DNA of 64,000 nt from Coccinella septempunctata. Lineage: Eukaryota > Arthropoda > Insecta > Coleoptera > Coccinellidae. The notes below the pieces were generated by a model. The model worked only from the letters and a program-made list of their open reading frames with translations. It searched no databases and was not told the origin of the DNA. Below are positions 48,301 through 58,800 of the stretch, in pieces; the stretch's first letter is position 1, and the number at the start of each line of letters is the position of its first letter. The DNA lies in the NCBI RefSeq assembly GCF_907165205.1, contig NC_058190.1:40598116-40662115 (forward strand), in the 5' to 3' direction. The translations under genes were made by a program, and so were the position numbers.

Positions 48301-48870
48301 AAACTTTTTCGTGAATTAATCATGTTTTCGTTTTGTATTATTTATAAATAAACTCATTTTCATCTAAGTAAACAACTATATTGACATTTATTATGCACTT
48401 TGATGAAAAATAGTAGTGTATTTCATAGCCGAGTTGATAGCTCCATTGTCGCTAATCTTCTGTATCTAAAATGAAACAAATTTTTTGTATGAAGCTGTTT
48501 ATAAGCTCTTCAGCAAGAGCTTCCAGTGAGCGATCTTTTCAGCTCAATATATAGAGGAAAAAATTTTTTTTTAGATACGACCAGTATTTCGTCAAATAGC
48601 AACCAATCCCGCATGACGACGACACCTGGCCCATCATCGGTGTCTAGTTCTGGATATCCAGCAAGTCCGGCGATAATAACACTGGACAGTCCCTCTCCTC
48701 CAAGATCACCGCAAGCATCTTCACAAAACCAACAGGCTTCTTCATGTATGATGCAGTCTACTAACGGTACATTAAATCAGCAAACATCAATGTATAATCA
48801 ACACATGCCATTTCTAGATCTCGAAGGGGAAACAAACAACACAAATGTAAATACTTATCATCAGTTTTGA
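36368..48870 (+). CDS. PIAS: PIAS-family E3 SUMO-protein ligase
   Basis: Nine exons: 36368-36394, 36929-37095, 43030-43171, 43310-43711, 44245-44485, 44961-45192, 45260-45426, 45799-45972 and 48575-48870. All are GT-AG with matching phases, giving 615 residues. Order: N-terminus MSENIQELR; SAP DNA-binding domain (about 10-50, VSELQMLLGFALRNKTGRK); Gln/Pro-rich linker; PINIT domain (about 145-300, LPFFDVISELLKPSTLIP, with the PVNIT motif at 264-268); SP-RING zinc finger with C365, H367, C370, C388, C391; a SUMO-interaction motif VVDLTL (486-491) followed by an acidic run; Ser/Pro-rich tail. PIAS (Su(var)2-10 in Drosophila) moves SUMO from Ubc9 to chromatin and signalling proteins in the nucleus. 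All zinc ligands are present. Introns 2 (5.9 kb) and 8 (2.6 kb) carry repeats. Confidence 0.96.
37096..43029 (+). other. PIAS intron 2
   Basis: This 5.9-kb intron is mostly AT-rich with no clear repeat ends. It holds a candidate cassette exon (38383-38667) and unassigned open frames (39079-39411, +; 41048-41287, -). Around 42340-42640 are scattered words such as GNKLAD and GNELA that could be very old LINE RNase H remains. Confidence 0.5.
38383..38667 (+). CDS. Candidate PIAS cassette exon or unassigned coding fragment
   Basis: An open, Gln-rich stretch of 285 bp (95 codons) contains MSRPSRAAKAECLRKMTD, SSLQHAAEMIQQREQHL and GNTRQYGTQELPTKNK. It is bounded by AG (38381-38382) and GT (38668-38669) in exactly the phase needed between PIAS exons 2 and 3, so inclusion would keep the frame. 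Against this, the acceptor lacks a pyrimidine tract (although tactaat lies upstream) and the sequence is not part of the PIAS domains I know. It may be a fragment of another gene. Confidence 0.35.
43744..43868 (+). repeat. Compact hairpin just after the exon 4 donor of PIAS
   Basis: The 27-bp arm catctaagttgaaaattgtg and following bases (43744-43770) has an exact inverted copy at 43842-43868. Pairing continues with two mismatches and one 15-base bulge to an inner hairpin (tttactgttta / tataaacagtaaa). It starts about 32 bp downstream of the splice donor at 43712. Confidence 0.7.
46488..46960 (+). pseudogene. Decayed LINE reverse-transcriptase C-terminal region
   Basis: The frame reads ILDRIQGLVCVCITGAMRM, which corresponds to the IQR-CITGA-R stretch found after the reverse transcriptase domain in Jockey/R1-like LINEs (commonly LARIQRLACL-ITGAMRTTPT). 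A stop replaces the following codon, and the rest is broken by further stops. It is sense with respect to PIAS but intronic. Confidence 0.55.
47250..47434. repeat. Fold-back element in PIAS intron 8
   Basis: The end gggctggtattctccagcat pairs with atgctcgagaataccagccc; atcgaaaaacgttgtgatgt and gcaaatagcagagttttcca pair in turn with their inverses around 47350-47400. The right arm has about 12 extra bases (gcgtacgatcgc). Length is 185 bp with an extremely short loop. Confidence 0.8.
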
Positions 48871-49675
48871 GCTGAGTTACAAGAGTGAGAACCGTTTTTT
48901 ATGACCAATGGATAATTGAACGTGAAGTGAAAAGAAAAAACCTAAGTCTTAAGTGTACAGTATCTTGAACTAGTTTATTATAGACTAAATTATTTTATTA
49001 GTCTTTGATGGTTCATAATTTTATACAGTTCCCAGTTATCATTCCACATTGTAGAAGGAAAATGAAAAATTTGAATCGAAATTTTTCTTCTATAGGCAAT
49101 TAGAATACCAATGAAGACCAAAATGTTCTGATTATCTTTACTTTTAATATTTCCTTCATGTGACCAAGTTGAAAAGTTTCTTAAACATATTTAAAATATG
49201 TTTGGATTTGTAGAAATTTATTCAATTCCACGTTTAGCATTACATGTCGTGAAACTATAAAATATGTAAAGAAAATTAACTATAGAGCAACTTCTATCAT
49301 TTAATAGATTGAAATTTGCCCAGAATGTGTCTGGTTGGAAAAACGTTGATGACATTTTTATAGTGGGTGAAGAGTGTCTGTCATATTTGCAAGAACTGAA
49401 ATCTCCTGACAGATCTGCTGAAATTGTGTACTTTTTTTTAAATGAATCAGATTTTGATCATCAATTAAGAGAAAGAATTATAGTTATTTTTGCTGGCTCA
49501 TGTAATATTCGAAATTGATTAAGTTCTAGCCTTCTCATCTTTTGAAAATTAGTTTGTATACTATTTCCTATTTAATGACATGAGTAGATTTATATGTTGG
49601 GGTGTAAAAAAATGATCGGGTCATGAGCGATTTTTGTATAGAACAAAATGATTAATGTTTGTACTTGTTACTTAA

Positions 49676-49681
49676 AATAAA
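49676..49681 (+). terminator. Poly(A) signal of PIAS
   Basis: AATAAA about 810 bp past the PIAS stop codon; the first strong signal in an AT-rich 3' stretch without other features. Confidence 0.45.
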
Positions 49682-50136
49682 ATTGGTTTTGCACTATATG
49701 TTTTCTTCGTTTTTGTCTATCATCACAGCCATAAGTTTGTGTTTGAACAGAAAATCTTTTGTGTTCAAAGTTGCTATGCCTTCACAACCAAAGATTATAG
49801 CTGTAATTTTTGCTCACAACCATATAGGGCTGTCATGATCAGCTATTTCAATTTTAAAGCCTCTGCAGGACAAACGAATTGTTGTTTATTTAATGTTTGA
49901 TTATTCTTCAGTACTTCTATTTTTTTCTATATCGTATGCCAGCATTTTGTTGTGTTAATTGTGGAAGCAGGAAACCACAGGATTATTTTGATTTCAGACG
50001 ATTCAGTTTCGCCCATAAATAGCAATTAAATGCAGTAGCCATTTTTTAAACAGATTAGTTGTTAAGTATACGACTTAACAGTAGGGTGTGCTAAATATGA
50101 CTCGCAATCATATTTTATAAAATAAACCTGTATATA

Positions 50137-50353
50137 TACAGGGTTAGTCAACAGTGCTTGATCTGTGGATAACTCGGAGAAATTTTGGGCTAGAAGAATG
50201 ATTAAAACTTTGGCTGAATCGACCCTACTAAGCGCAAAATAATTTTAGTTCCTGTGCTAATTAGATTCAATTCAAACAAAGTTTTGATCATTCTCCTACT
50301 CCAAAACATCTAACAATCGACCGGCAAGTATATTCGACTGACCCTTTACATAT
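50137..50353. repeat. Fold-back element (tcaaca/ctactaagcgca family)
   Basis: The left side reads acagggttagtcaacagtgc and the right side ends gtatattcgactgaccctt, with inner blocks (aatgattaaaactttg / caaagttttgatcatt) pairing. One arm of the same family stands at 10463-10600. Confidence 0.6.
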
Positions 50354-50515
50354 GCACACGAGAAATTTCATCATAAAATCTCATCAATAGAGTCATATTG
50401 AAGACAAAAAAGTCAACTTACATTGATTAGGTGGCTCGGAATAGGAAGCAATCAATTTTAAATACTTGCCTTCATTTCTACATGAAAGATGAAACAACCA
50501 GGTTGAGAAAAATTT

Positions 50516-53500
50516 TCACATTAAATTTATATTTGTCTTATTTTTAACAAAATACTGATTAAAATTCAACTGATCCAGGAGTTGAAAAAGATGATCTCCC
50601 CTCTCTTTTTTTCTCAGATTGAATAAGGTGAATAATAAAGTTTCAATAATAGTATTTGCCCTTTTTTGAAAATCCTCCAATTCTAGTACTTGAGGTTCAG
50701 TGAGGTCTTCGTCCCAGGACTTTGCAACTAAGGAGAAGTCGTCACAAAGCTCTAGTAAAGCCATGATAACTCTGTATATCTAAAAAATCATTCATGAATA
50801 ATTATAAATGTTTGTGAATCAGCTGTTGAAGATAAAGAAGTTTTCGAATTGTCTCATTAGGGGTCTGAATATCAGGATCTTAATTTTCAATTCCACTATG
50901 TACTTATTCAAAATAATATTTCCAAAAAACTTTAATTTGAGCCCAGTAGGAGATTTATTGGGCTATTCACATCATTATGGATTATTCTATCAAAATAGAA
51001 CAGAATTCAATTACATTGAATTTGATGAAAAATATTTCTTCTTGGTTCACTATTGTTGATTTTTGTTATATGCTGAACAACTTCATTTAAATGAAAAAAA
51101 AAAACGGTAATGGAAATTGGATTTAAAAAATGTTACTTACTTTGCTCGGAACATTGATATGAACTGCGGGATCTTGGTACAATCGGTGTTTATTTTTATA
51201 AATGTGACTCTGGAATTTAAATATTCGAGAACCATTATAAATTTATTGCTATTGAAAAGTTAGTCAATTACCTCATCAGCGTCCAATATGAAGGTTTTCG
51301 ATAAAAGATTACTGATGAATATATGATGTTCCCTAATGACATCTTCCAATTCGTTAGCGTTCATTATGGCTTTTTCCAAAATAGAAAAATTCGATTCAAC
51401 AACCACAACTTGTAGATAATAATGTAAATTATATATCAGAAACATCAAATTATGTCTCAACGTCCATAACCTACGGTCACTGAAAATATTCATTAGTAAC
51501 ATAATGATTGGAAAAATGATGAACTTACATTTTCTGTTTCCCAGACACTTGGTTTTGCCAAAGTCTGTGAAGGTTCATTTGTGTCTTTTTGAATCTAAGT
51601 AAATAAGAGAACAGCTTCTTGTAGAGTTCCATAGCTTTAGGGTGGAAAACAATGTGAAGGGGCCATTTTATATCAAAATTTAGCTCCAGACGAGACCATA
51701 GGTTGGAGGCTACGATAGTAAGAAGAGGAGAAATATATATTCTACACTTGAAAGCTGCTTTTGTTCATTCAATGCTTCACCTTTTGTTTTGATATAATAA
51801 ATTAATATTACATACTTATCATATTCCCCTCTGTTATGACTAATTCAAACTGCTGATAACTGGTATCATAATCTCCATACAATTTCTTAGCAGTTTCTAT
51901 AAACAAAAAATTTAAATTGGCAATATCTTTATCCAGCAAAGAATCTCCAGAATGATTTTCCACAGCTGTTATGAATTGTTGAAATAATTCTCCTCTTCCT
52001 AAAGCATAATAGTCTCTTATTAGGTGTAAGTGCTTTTTTATATTTCCCTCTTCAAGCATTAGCGATAACATGAACTGAAAATATTTTTCTAAGAATTATG
52101 GATTGTCTTTTTAATTTTTTTGGAAATTTTCTTAGCGATTTACCTTTGTTAATTTCAGTCGACATTCTTCAATTATTTGGGCAAATTCAAAATCACTGAA
52201 TGTCTGGTTCTGCAGGCTCTCTATTTTTGTGGAAAAATCCATTTCTTTTCCATCCCAAAAATCTCGTTCACTGTCCATAAAGTTGAATTCATCGGTTTTT
52301 TTTTGGGGATTATTTTTCAATATCCAGATTATTCTTCCCATGAACAGTATACTTTCTACAATATCTTCATTAATGAATATTGGAACCATTTTCCAGTTAA
52401 TGGAGAATTTGTTCACAACTGTGGGTTTTCTCACACTCATTCTCTTCTAAAAATCAAGGACATTAAACCAATTCTTTTCGTGGGAACTTGTAGAAATAAT
52501 GGACAAAACTAAAAGGTTCAATCCTAAACATCAATAGTTGTTTAATTATCTCTCCAGGAATAGACTGGTAGAATAGTTCATGTCAAATCTGATTTGTGAA
52601 ATTTATAACAACGAAGAAATTGATCAGTTGATCAATTTCTTTAGTTAAAGAAAAGTGCAATAAGACTGAAATGGAATGAAATGCACAACGTTGAACAGAT
52701 AGCATATGAATGAATCTGCTGCTGTGTTATAGCAGACTGAAAGTAAGTATGAACAAAATTGTTCAATATTTTCCTCTAAAACCAAAGTTCAAATTGAACA
52801 AATTGAAACCCGTTTCAATGATTATATGCCCTTAGGACTGAATAAAGTAATGCTGTTTCCTCTACAAGCTAAAGGTGAGTTCACAAAAAGTTAAATTAAG
52901 ACCTAGAAAAAAAAACAATCTCATTGGCAAATAACTTCACTGTGATTATCCTCTGTCAATTAGAATGGTTCATTTCTTAGGTCTTAGTTGTTTGGAACTC
53001 TGCATATACCCACGATTTTACATGATCGCTGTCTGCCAAGTAAATTGGTTTCTTTCTAAGGTCTAGGGAAATCTACATCAACCAACACAAAAGACGAGAA
53101 AAAATGTGAAATAATTAAGGAATTTATAAGATCTATTCAAGCAACAATTTTCTGACAAGACTCAATTAGTTTATCCTGATACCACAACAAAATAATTCTT
53201 ACCATTGTAGATGCATTTGAATCATCAAGCTCTGCATATAAAAAATTTGGATCTGGACAATTTTCATCTCGAATAAAAAATTCATCATAAGCATCAACTA
53301 TTTCACCATAAATTATCCAATTTGATAGTTGATGAAAGAATGTAATATTTATGGTCTTGATTATACTAAAAATATATTTTTACTTAATACTTAATTTCAA
53401 GTAATCGATCAGGTACTCACATAGTAGCAGCATTTGATGTCATTTCATTTCCACTGTACAAATATTTTTGTAACCTTCCAATGAGCAAACAACCATACAA

Positions 53501-53993
53501 ATTGTCTGCTATAATCACTTCAATCATGGAATTCAAATCATCAAAAAGAACTCCATACTTATCTACTGTGCTTAAAATATATGTTAAGGGAAGTTGTGGA
53601 TTTTTAAGGTAGTTATTTTCTAATTCAACAACTTCTTTTCTATAAGGCTCTAAGGCTTTATGCATACCATAGGCGAAATCTTTGATGTAAAGCCCCTTAT
53701 ATGCATTTTCACTTTCAGAGTCTTCACTGTTGTTTACTGAAAACAGATCATTGTAAAAAGAATTTTCCTCTTGCAACTTCCTTACCCTTTTGCTTATATA
53801 CTTTATTATCGACTATTTTAATGAACTCTTCGATTTTATGATATTTAAAGGGCACTTCCTGAATTTTCTGTATCAAATTTTTTTCAGCTGGGTGTAAAAA
53901 TTCTTGAAGTTCAAATAAATTCGAATAATGAATAAAATCATTTTTCGTTAAATTAGGTTTATTGAATATTTGAAATAATATTTCGTGTATCAT
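50516..53993 (-). CDS. TUBGCP4: Gamma-tubulin complex component 4 (GCP4/Grip75)
   Basis: Nine exons: 53786-53993, 53421-53736, 53203-53365, 52144-52446, 51816-52074, 51529-51709, 51272-51479, 51141-51209 and 50516-50779. All GT-AG junctions keep the frame, giving 656 residues, close to human GCP4 (about 667). The N-terminus MIHEILFQIFNKP matches the family start. The GRIP1 part includes GLYIKDFAYGMHKALEPYRK and HQLSNWIIYGEIVDAYDEF. The GRIP2 part includes YYALGRGELFQQF, IKWPLHIVFHPKAMELY and NLMFLIYNLHYYLQVVVVES, which bind gamma-tubulin in this family. GCP4 forms GCP4-gamma-tubulin units in the gamma-tubulin ring complex that nucleates microtubules. Intron 1 is only about 49 bp. The end of intron 5 is set by a phase match to GATAA|gtatgt rather than the nearby alternative donor. 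Confidence 0.95.
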
Positions 53994-55850
53994 TATGTAC
54001 TATACGATTTACTTATCATCATTCAAAAGGAATTATCAAACAAGACCCAAGTTTTTTCTATTTCCTATTTGAAATTATCCATAGATTTAATAAAATATTA
54101 AGCACAGAAAACACTAATTGACAAGTCTATGATATCATTAACCTCTTTGATTGACAACTAACCACAGAAAACTACAAACCCACTCTGCAGAGAACATTTA
54201 ACTTTATGGCAACCATAGACGACGATATTCTGTGTTAGGTTGTAATCTGTGTACTAACCTAACAAACTGAGTGTTAACCATAGACGTAGAGAAGAGTTTC
54301 TATATCTATGGTGTGAACCGTGTGAACTTAGCAACGGTTTCTCAGCCACAGTTTCTGAGTTCTGTGGTTTCTGACGTACGGTGCCGCGATGGAGAGTCGA
54401 CCGTGCACCGTATTTCGATATCATTTCATTGAAATGAGCGGAATAATGAAATTTACTCATTATTTCGGTACCAATCTCTCCCCCTGGCATTTGGTTCTAA
54501 GTAATTATTGTCTGTTCATTGATATCCGTACTATATAAGTGAAAAAATCATCATCATCTCCCAAAATACTCCGTGTTCGTTAATCCTTTATAATTTTTTC
54601 GTTAAAATGTGCGTAATTGAATTCTTTATCGATTGAAATTCTTAAGCGAATTTGGGACGCCGTTAGGACTTGAGGAATTGAGATTTTTGAGCCAGCAATG
54701 GTTTTCCGTTTTCGTAAAAAATCTATATCTCCGAATTCTCCGAAAATACTCCGTGTTCGTTGATCATTTTTTCGCTAAAATGTGCGTAATTGAATGCTTC
54801 ACCTCGAGAGAGAGGGGCATCATATTGATGCCCCAAGAGGTCATTAATGTTTATTTTATACATCTGATAAAAGTGTTCCATAAATAGTTCAAAGAAATAT
54901 CTGATAGAATGCTGCAATGAGAACACAGTGTAGATTGTAATGTGCATCTCAATAATAAAAACATATTAGTGCGAATATCACCAAGATTTCGTCTTAATAA
55001 GATGAGTATTCTTTTAGACTACATTTTCGTGACATTGAAAAACTATATTGTTTTTTAAGTTGTAAGAAATTTGGTGGATATCCATATGAATTTATGTAAG
55101 TAGTAGTTATTTGCCTAGTCTATCTAGTACAAAATCTTTTCTTGTGGAGAATAATATCAAGATTTCATGTAATTGAATGATATAATCGTTCGTGTTGTTA
55201 CAAAATATATTTTTTTGTTACAATGTGCTGTTTATTACTACTCCTTATCTTATCATCTCAGATGATATCACTAAACCATTACAAAGAAGGCAGAAATAGG
55301 CATATTTTTTTTGAGGGAAAAGAACGAATTTGAAAAGAAGAATTTTTGGGCGGAGAAAATAATCGAAATTTTTGCAACTGCTTCGAAATTTGAGATTTTT
55401 CCAACTTGTTGAACTCCGTTCAGAATTGAGGGAGATTGTCGTCGCTTTCAATGGGTGGGTCACCCATCCACTTACTGAACTCGTACATCGCTGCTTGCCT
55501 TCTAGAAGTTCATCATTTTCCCCAATGGATTTAACAGTTAACCCGCAATCAGACCCTCAACGCACCCTTCCGAAATAAGAGGGTTTACGGATGGACATAA
55601 TTGATTCTGACGTCGAATTCCTTATCAGTGAGTCCAACCAAATGTTTCAGCTCAAGATTCTTTCCCATGTGTATGTCATTTCAACATTTAGCTTACAACA
55701 ACGTGCGTGAAATTAACACTTGCAGGTAGTTGGTTTGTTATTGTTTAACTTTTTGGTATGTTCTGAATTTATTCTGAAATTTTATGGTATAATATCATAT
55801 GACGACATTTAGGAGAAAAATAATGATTAAAAACGCCTGGATGGATTTAA
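53994..55850. other. Non-coding interval upstream of GCP4
   Basis: It must hold the GCP4 promoter. A direct repeat of about 55 bp (aatactccgtgttcgtt, then aaaatgtgcgtaattgaat) occurs at about 54564 and 54748. A TATATAAG word lies near 54533. The open frames at 54254-54490 (-), 54633-54887 (+) and 55372-55578 (+) show no recognised domain. Confidence 0.35.
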
Positions 55851-55856
55851 TTTATT
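55851..55856 (-). terminator. Poly(A) signal of the sidestep-like gene
   Basis: AATAAA on the minus strand about 40 bp past the stop codon at 55893. Confidence 0.5.
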
Positions 55857-55892
55857 AATTACAATAATAATACTCAGTAAAAACAATGACAC

Positions 55893-58800
55893 TTATATGC
55901 AACTTTCTTGTATTCTATTGGAAGAAGTAACAACTTCGGGTCCTTTGTATTTGTGATGAAATGTTTTCGTGCTCGACAACGGCGCTGTTACCGAACTTCT
56001 TGAGCATTGTAGTGTATGGTACATCTGAAAAAAATGAACTCCAATTAGTGAATTGAATCAAACAAGGTGTCCCGAAATCAACGCAGAAAAAATTTCTCGA
56101 GACAAAATCAGGATTTTTGATTTTTACCAGGAGGCTCCCTCTTTCGGAGTTACGGGCCCCTGAATTTCATCCCCAAAAATAGTCCCCTTATCTCAAAATC
56201 CGGACATACGAATATCATTGAATATCATAGATTCATTCATTCATTGCTGTATCCCGTTGCCGGGAATGAATCTACAAAAAGACCCCTTTTTTACTGGATC
56301 ACAATTTCTTTGTTTAAACATAAACTTTGAACCGTTATAACGGTTTAAATTTATTCAATTGAAAAAATTTCTTGCAATTTTTTAATGAAACGCAATATGT
56401 TTGAAAAAAATATAAATTAGCACACTATCTTTGCAATTCCTAACGATTGCTGAATTACAATCGATTTTGATGAGAAAATAGCGAAAATTCCCTCGATATA
56501 TAGGGTATAAAAACTCTTAAGTGCCTTTCCATTTTCAGTGAATCGAATTCGATTGTTGCGAACTGTAGGAAATGAAAAAGGTTTTGACGATAATCATGAA
56601 ATTATCGTGCAGCAGAATGAAAAATAAAAGTCGTTTTTATTGCATCATATCTGTACAAAATGGGGCACAATAATTGAAAACACGACTCATTCAGACAAAT
56701 TGAAAGATAATAAAAATGAATGTTTCAATTTTTTGGTCGTGTTGGTCTCAAATATTCGATGAATTGGAAATTGGAAGCGGCAATGTGAAAAACATTTTCA
56801 GTATGGGAAAACGGAATTTGAACATCGGTTTTCTATGGTAAACATACAGAGGGTGAAATTTTCATTTCAGAAGGAAATATACTCAATTCCAATAAAATAA
56901 TTAATAATTAAATAAAATTTATGAAAAAGTAGAATTTCCCATAACTTTCTATTCTTTTAACGGTCTGTTTAAAACGGAATAAAGCGCACAATATCTGTAT
57001 TTATTATTCTATTGTTCTTCCACAAAATACTCACCGTTGAATTTCCTGCTTGCGGACTTTTCGAAGGATTCAACGTATTATAACTATATTCATTGGCTTT
57101 TTCCAGTCTGTGCTCTGTGGGTTTGTAAAATTTAGTTAGGTTGTTGAAGGAACGTCTCTCTGTAAAAAAGGGAAAAAATTAATTGTAATATCTAGGAATA
57201 ATATCAAGAAAAAAAATTAAGGACTAGACTTATAATCAGTATCCTTTCAGACAATTTTCTTCCGAACGAAGTATGACTCAACGTTGTGGTCAATAATCCG
57301 AAATAATGGTAATAGCCCAATTAATCATTCATTCATTCATTCATTCATTGCTGTATCCCGTTACCGAGAATACTGGATACCAATGGCAATATCAATACTA
57401 ATGGTCTACCATCCAGATCTGGATGCCGCTGTATTCTTCTCGAGTCTCCATTATAATTGTGGACCAAATAAAAGACCTCCACTGTAATCTGTCTAACGCT
57501 AGTTGTTCCCAGTTATGAATGGCATTAACTGTTTTCAGGGATTGATGCAGTATATCCTTAAACCGCTTATATTGGTCTCCAGATTTCCGAGCACCCTCTG
57601 TGGATTCGCCATACAGAGCTATACAACTCGCGCGCTGCAAGACTTCTGCATTTGAAACTTTGTGGAACCATCTGATGTGCATTATTTATTTTATATAACG
57701 TTGTTGCGTTTGTTCAAGCTGTTTTATATGTCGCCTGTAGGGCGTCCAGCTCTCGCTCCTGTAAAGAAGCGTTAGGAGGACCACTGTTTCGTAAACAGTT
57801 GTCTTGGTTTTCAGATTCAGGTCGTGATTTTGAAACACTTTGTCCTTTAGCTTCCAGAATGCCCGTGATGTCGAATTGATACGGTTGTGTATTTCCCTGT
57901 CCAGGTTAGCCCTAGTATTTATGAAGCTTCCCAAGTATTTGAACTGCTCTACCTGATCTAGAGTTTCATCCTCCAGGCTGATTTCTATTTGAAGGCTTTC
58001 TGGCGGACTTACCAGGATATTGTTTTTGTCGATATTGAGTCTAAGGCCTAAAGCTTCGTATATATGTTTATTGGTGTCCAACATTATCTGTAGATCCTCT
58101 GAGCAGCTAGCGATAAGTGCGCTGTCATCTGCATATTGAAGTTCCTTGATGAACTTTGTACGGAATTTTGCTCTGAGAAGCTTCAGGTTAAACCGGCTTT
58201 CCAGCAAATCTGAATCTTAATCCAACACCTCTTACAGGCATACTCATGTCACCAATTCTCGAGACAGCTATGGCGAAAATATTGAACAGTAAAAGGCCCT
58301 AACACGCAGCTTTGTTTCATTCCAGAGTTGGTTGAGAAATAGTCGGTTGTAGAGCCATTATGTTATATTTTAGAGGTGTTGTTGGTATGGAGGTTTTTAC
58401 ACACTGCTAAGCAGTGGCGGATTTACATATTTGCCGCCAGTAGGCTATTAAAATTTTGCCGCCCTTACCATAATTATTTAGTTCAAAATATTAATGACAA
58501 TTTTTGTGTCAGTGAAAATGTAACTTTGGGATTTGTACACGTTGGTCCTAATAACAACTCATAATTATTGTGACCTAGGGAATCGATGTATCCGAGTTTC
58601 CAGATCATTTTTACAACGCAACGATTAAGTTGAGATTTCACAAGAAATAGAACGTTTATTTCTGAATGAAAGAAAATTCAGTCATAGACTTCTAATAAGG
58701 TAAAGTAATGGATATTAGTCACACAGTGATATACATTCAGTAAACTTGATCATTTTTGCTGGGAAGAAATTTATTATCATTAAGTATGGCACAGACATGG

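Larger units (their letters stand above)
45973..48574 (+). other. PIAS intron 8
   Basis: A 2.6-kb intron that contains a decayed LINE fragment (46490-46960), a 185-bp fold-back (47250-47434) and a segment related to the gtgcggg-rich fold-back (about 47950-48110). Confidence 0.7.

Noticed and set aside
52177..52512. 111-codon plus-strand open frame
   Set aside because: It is antisense to GCP4 exon 4 (52144-52446).
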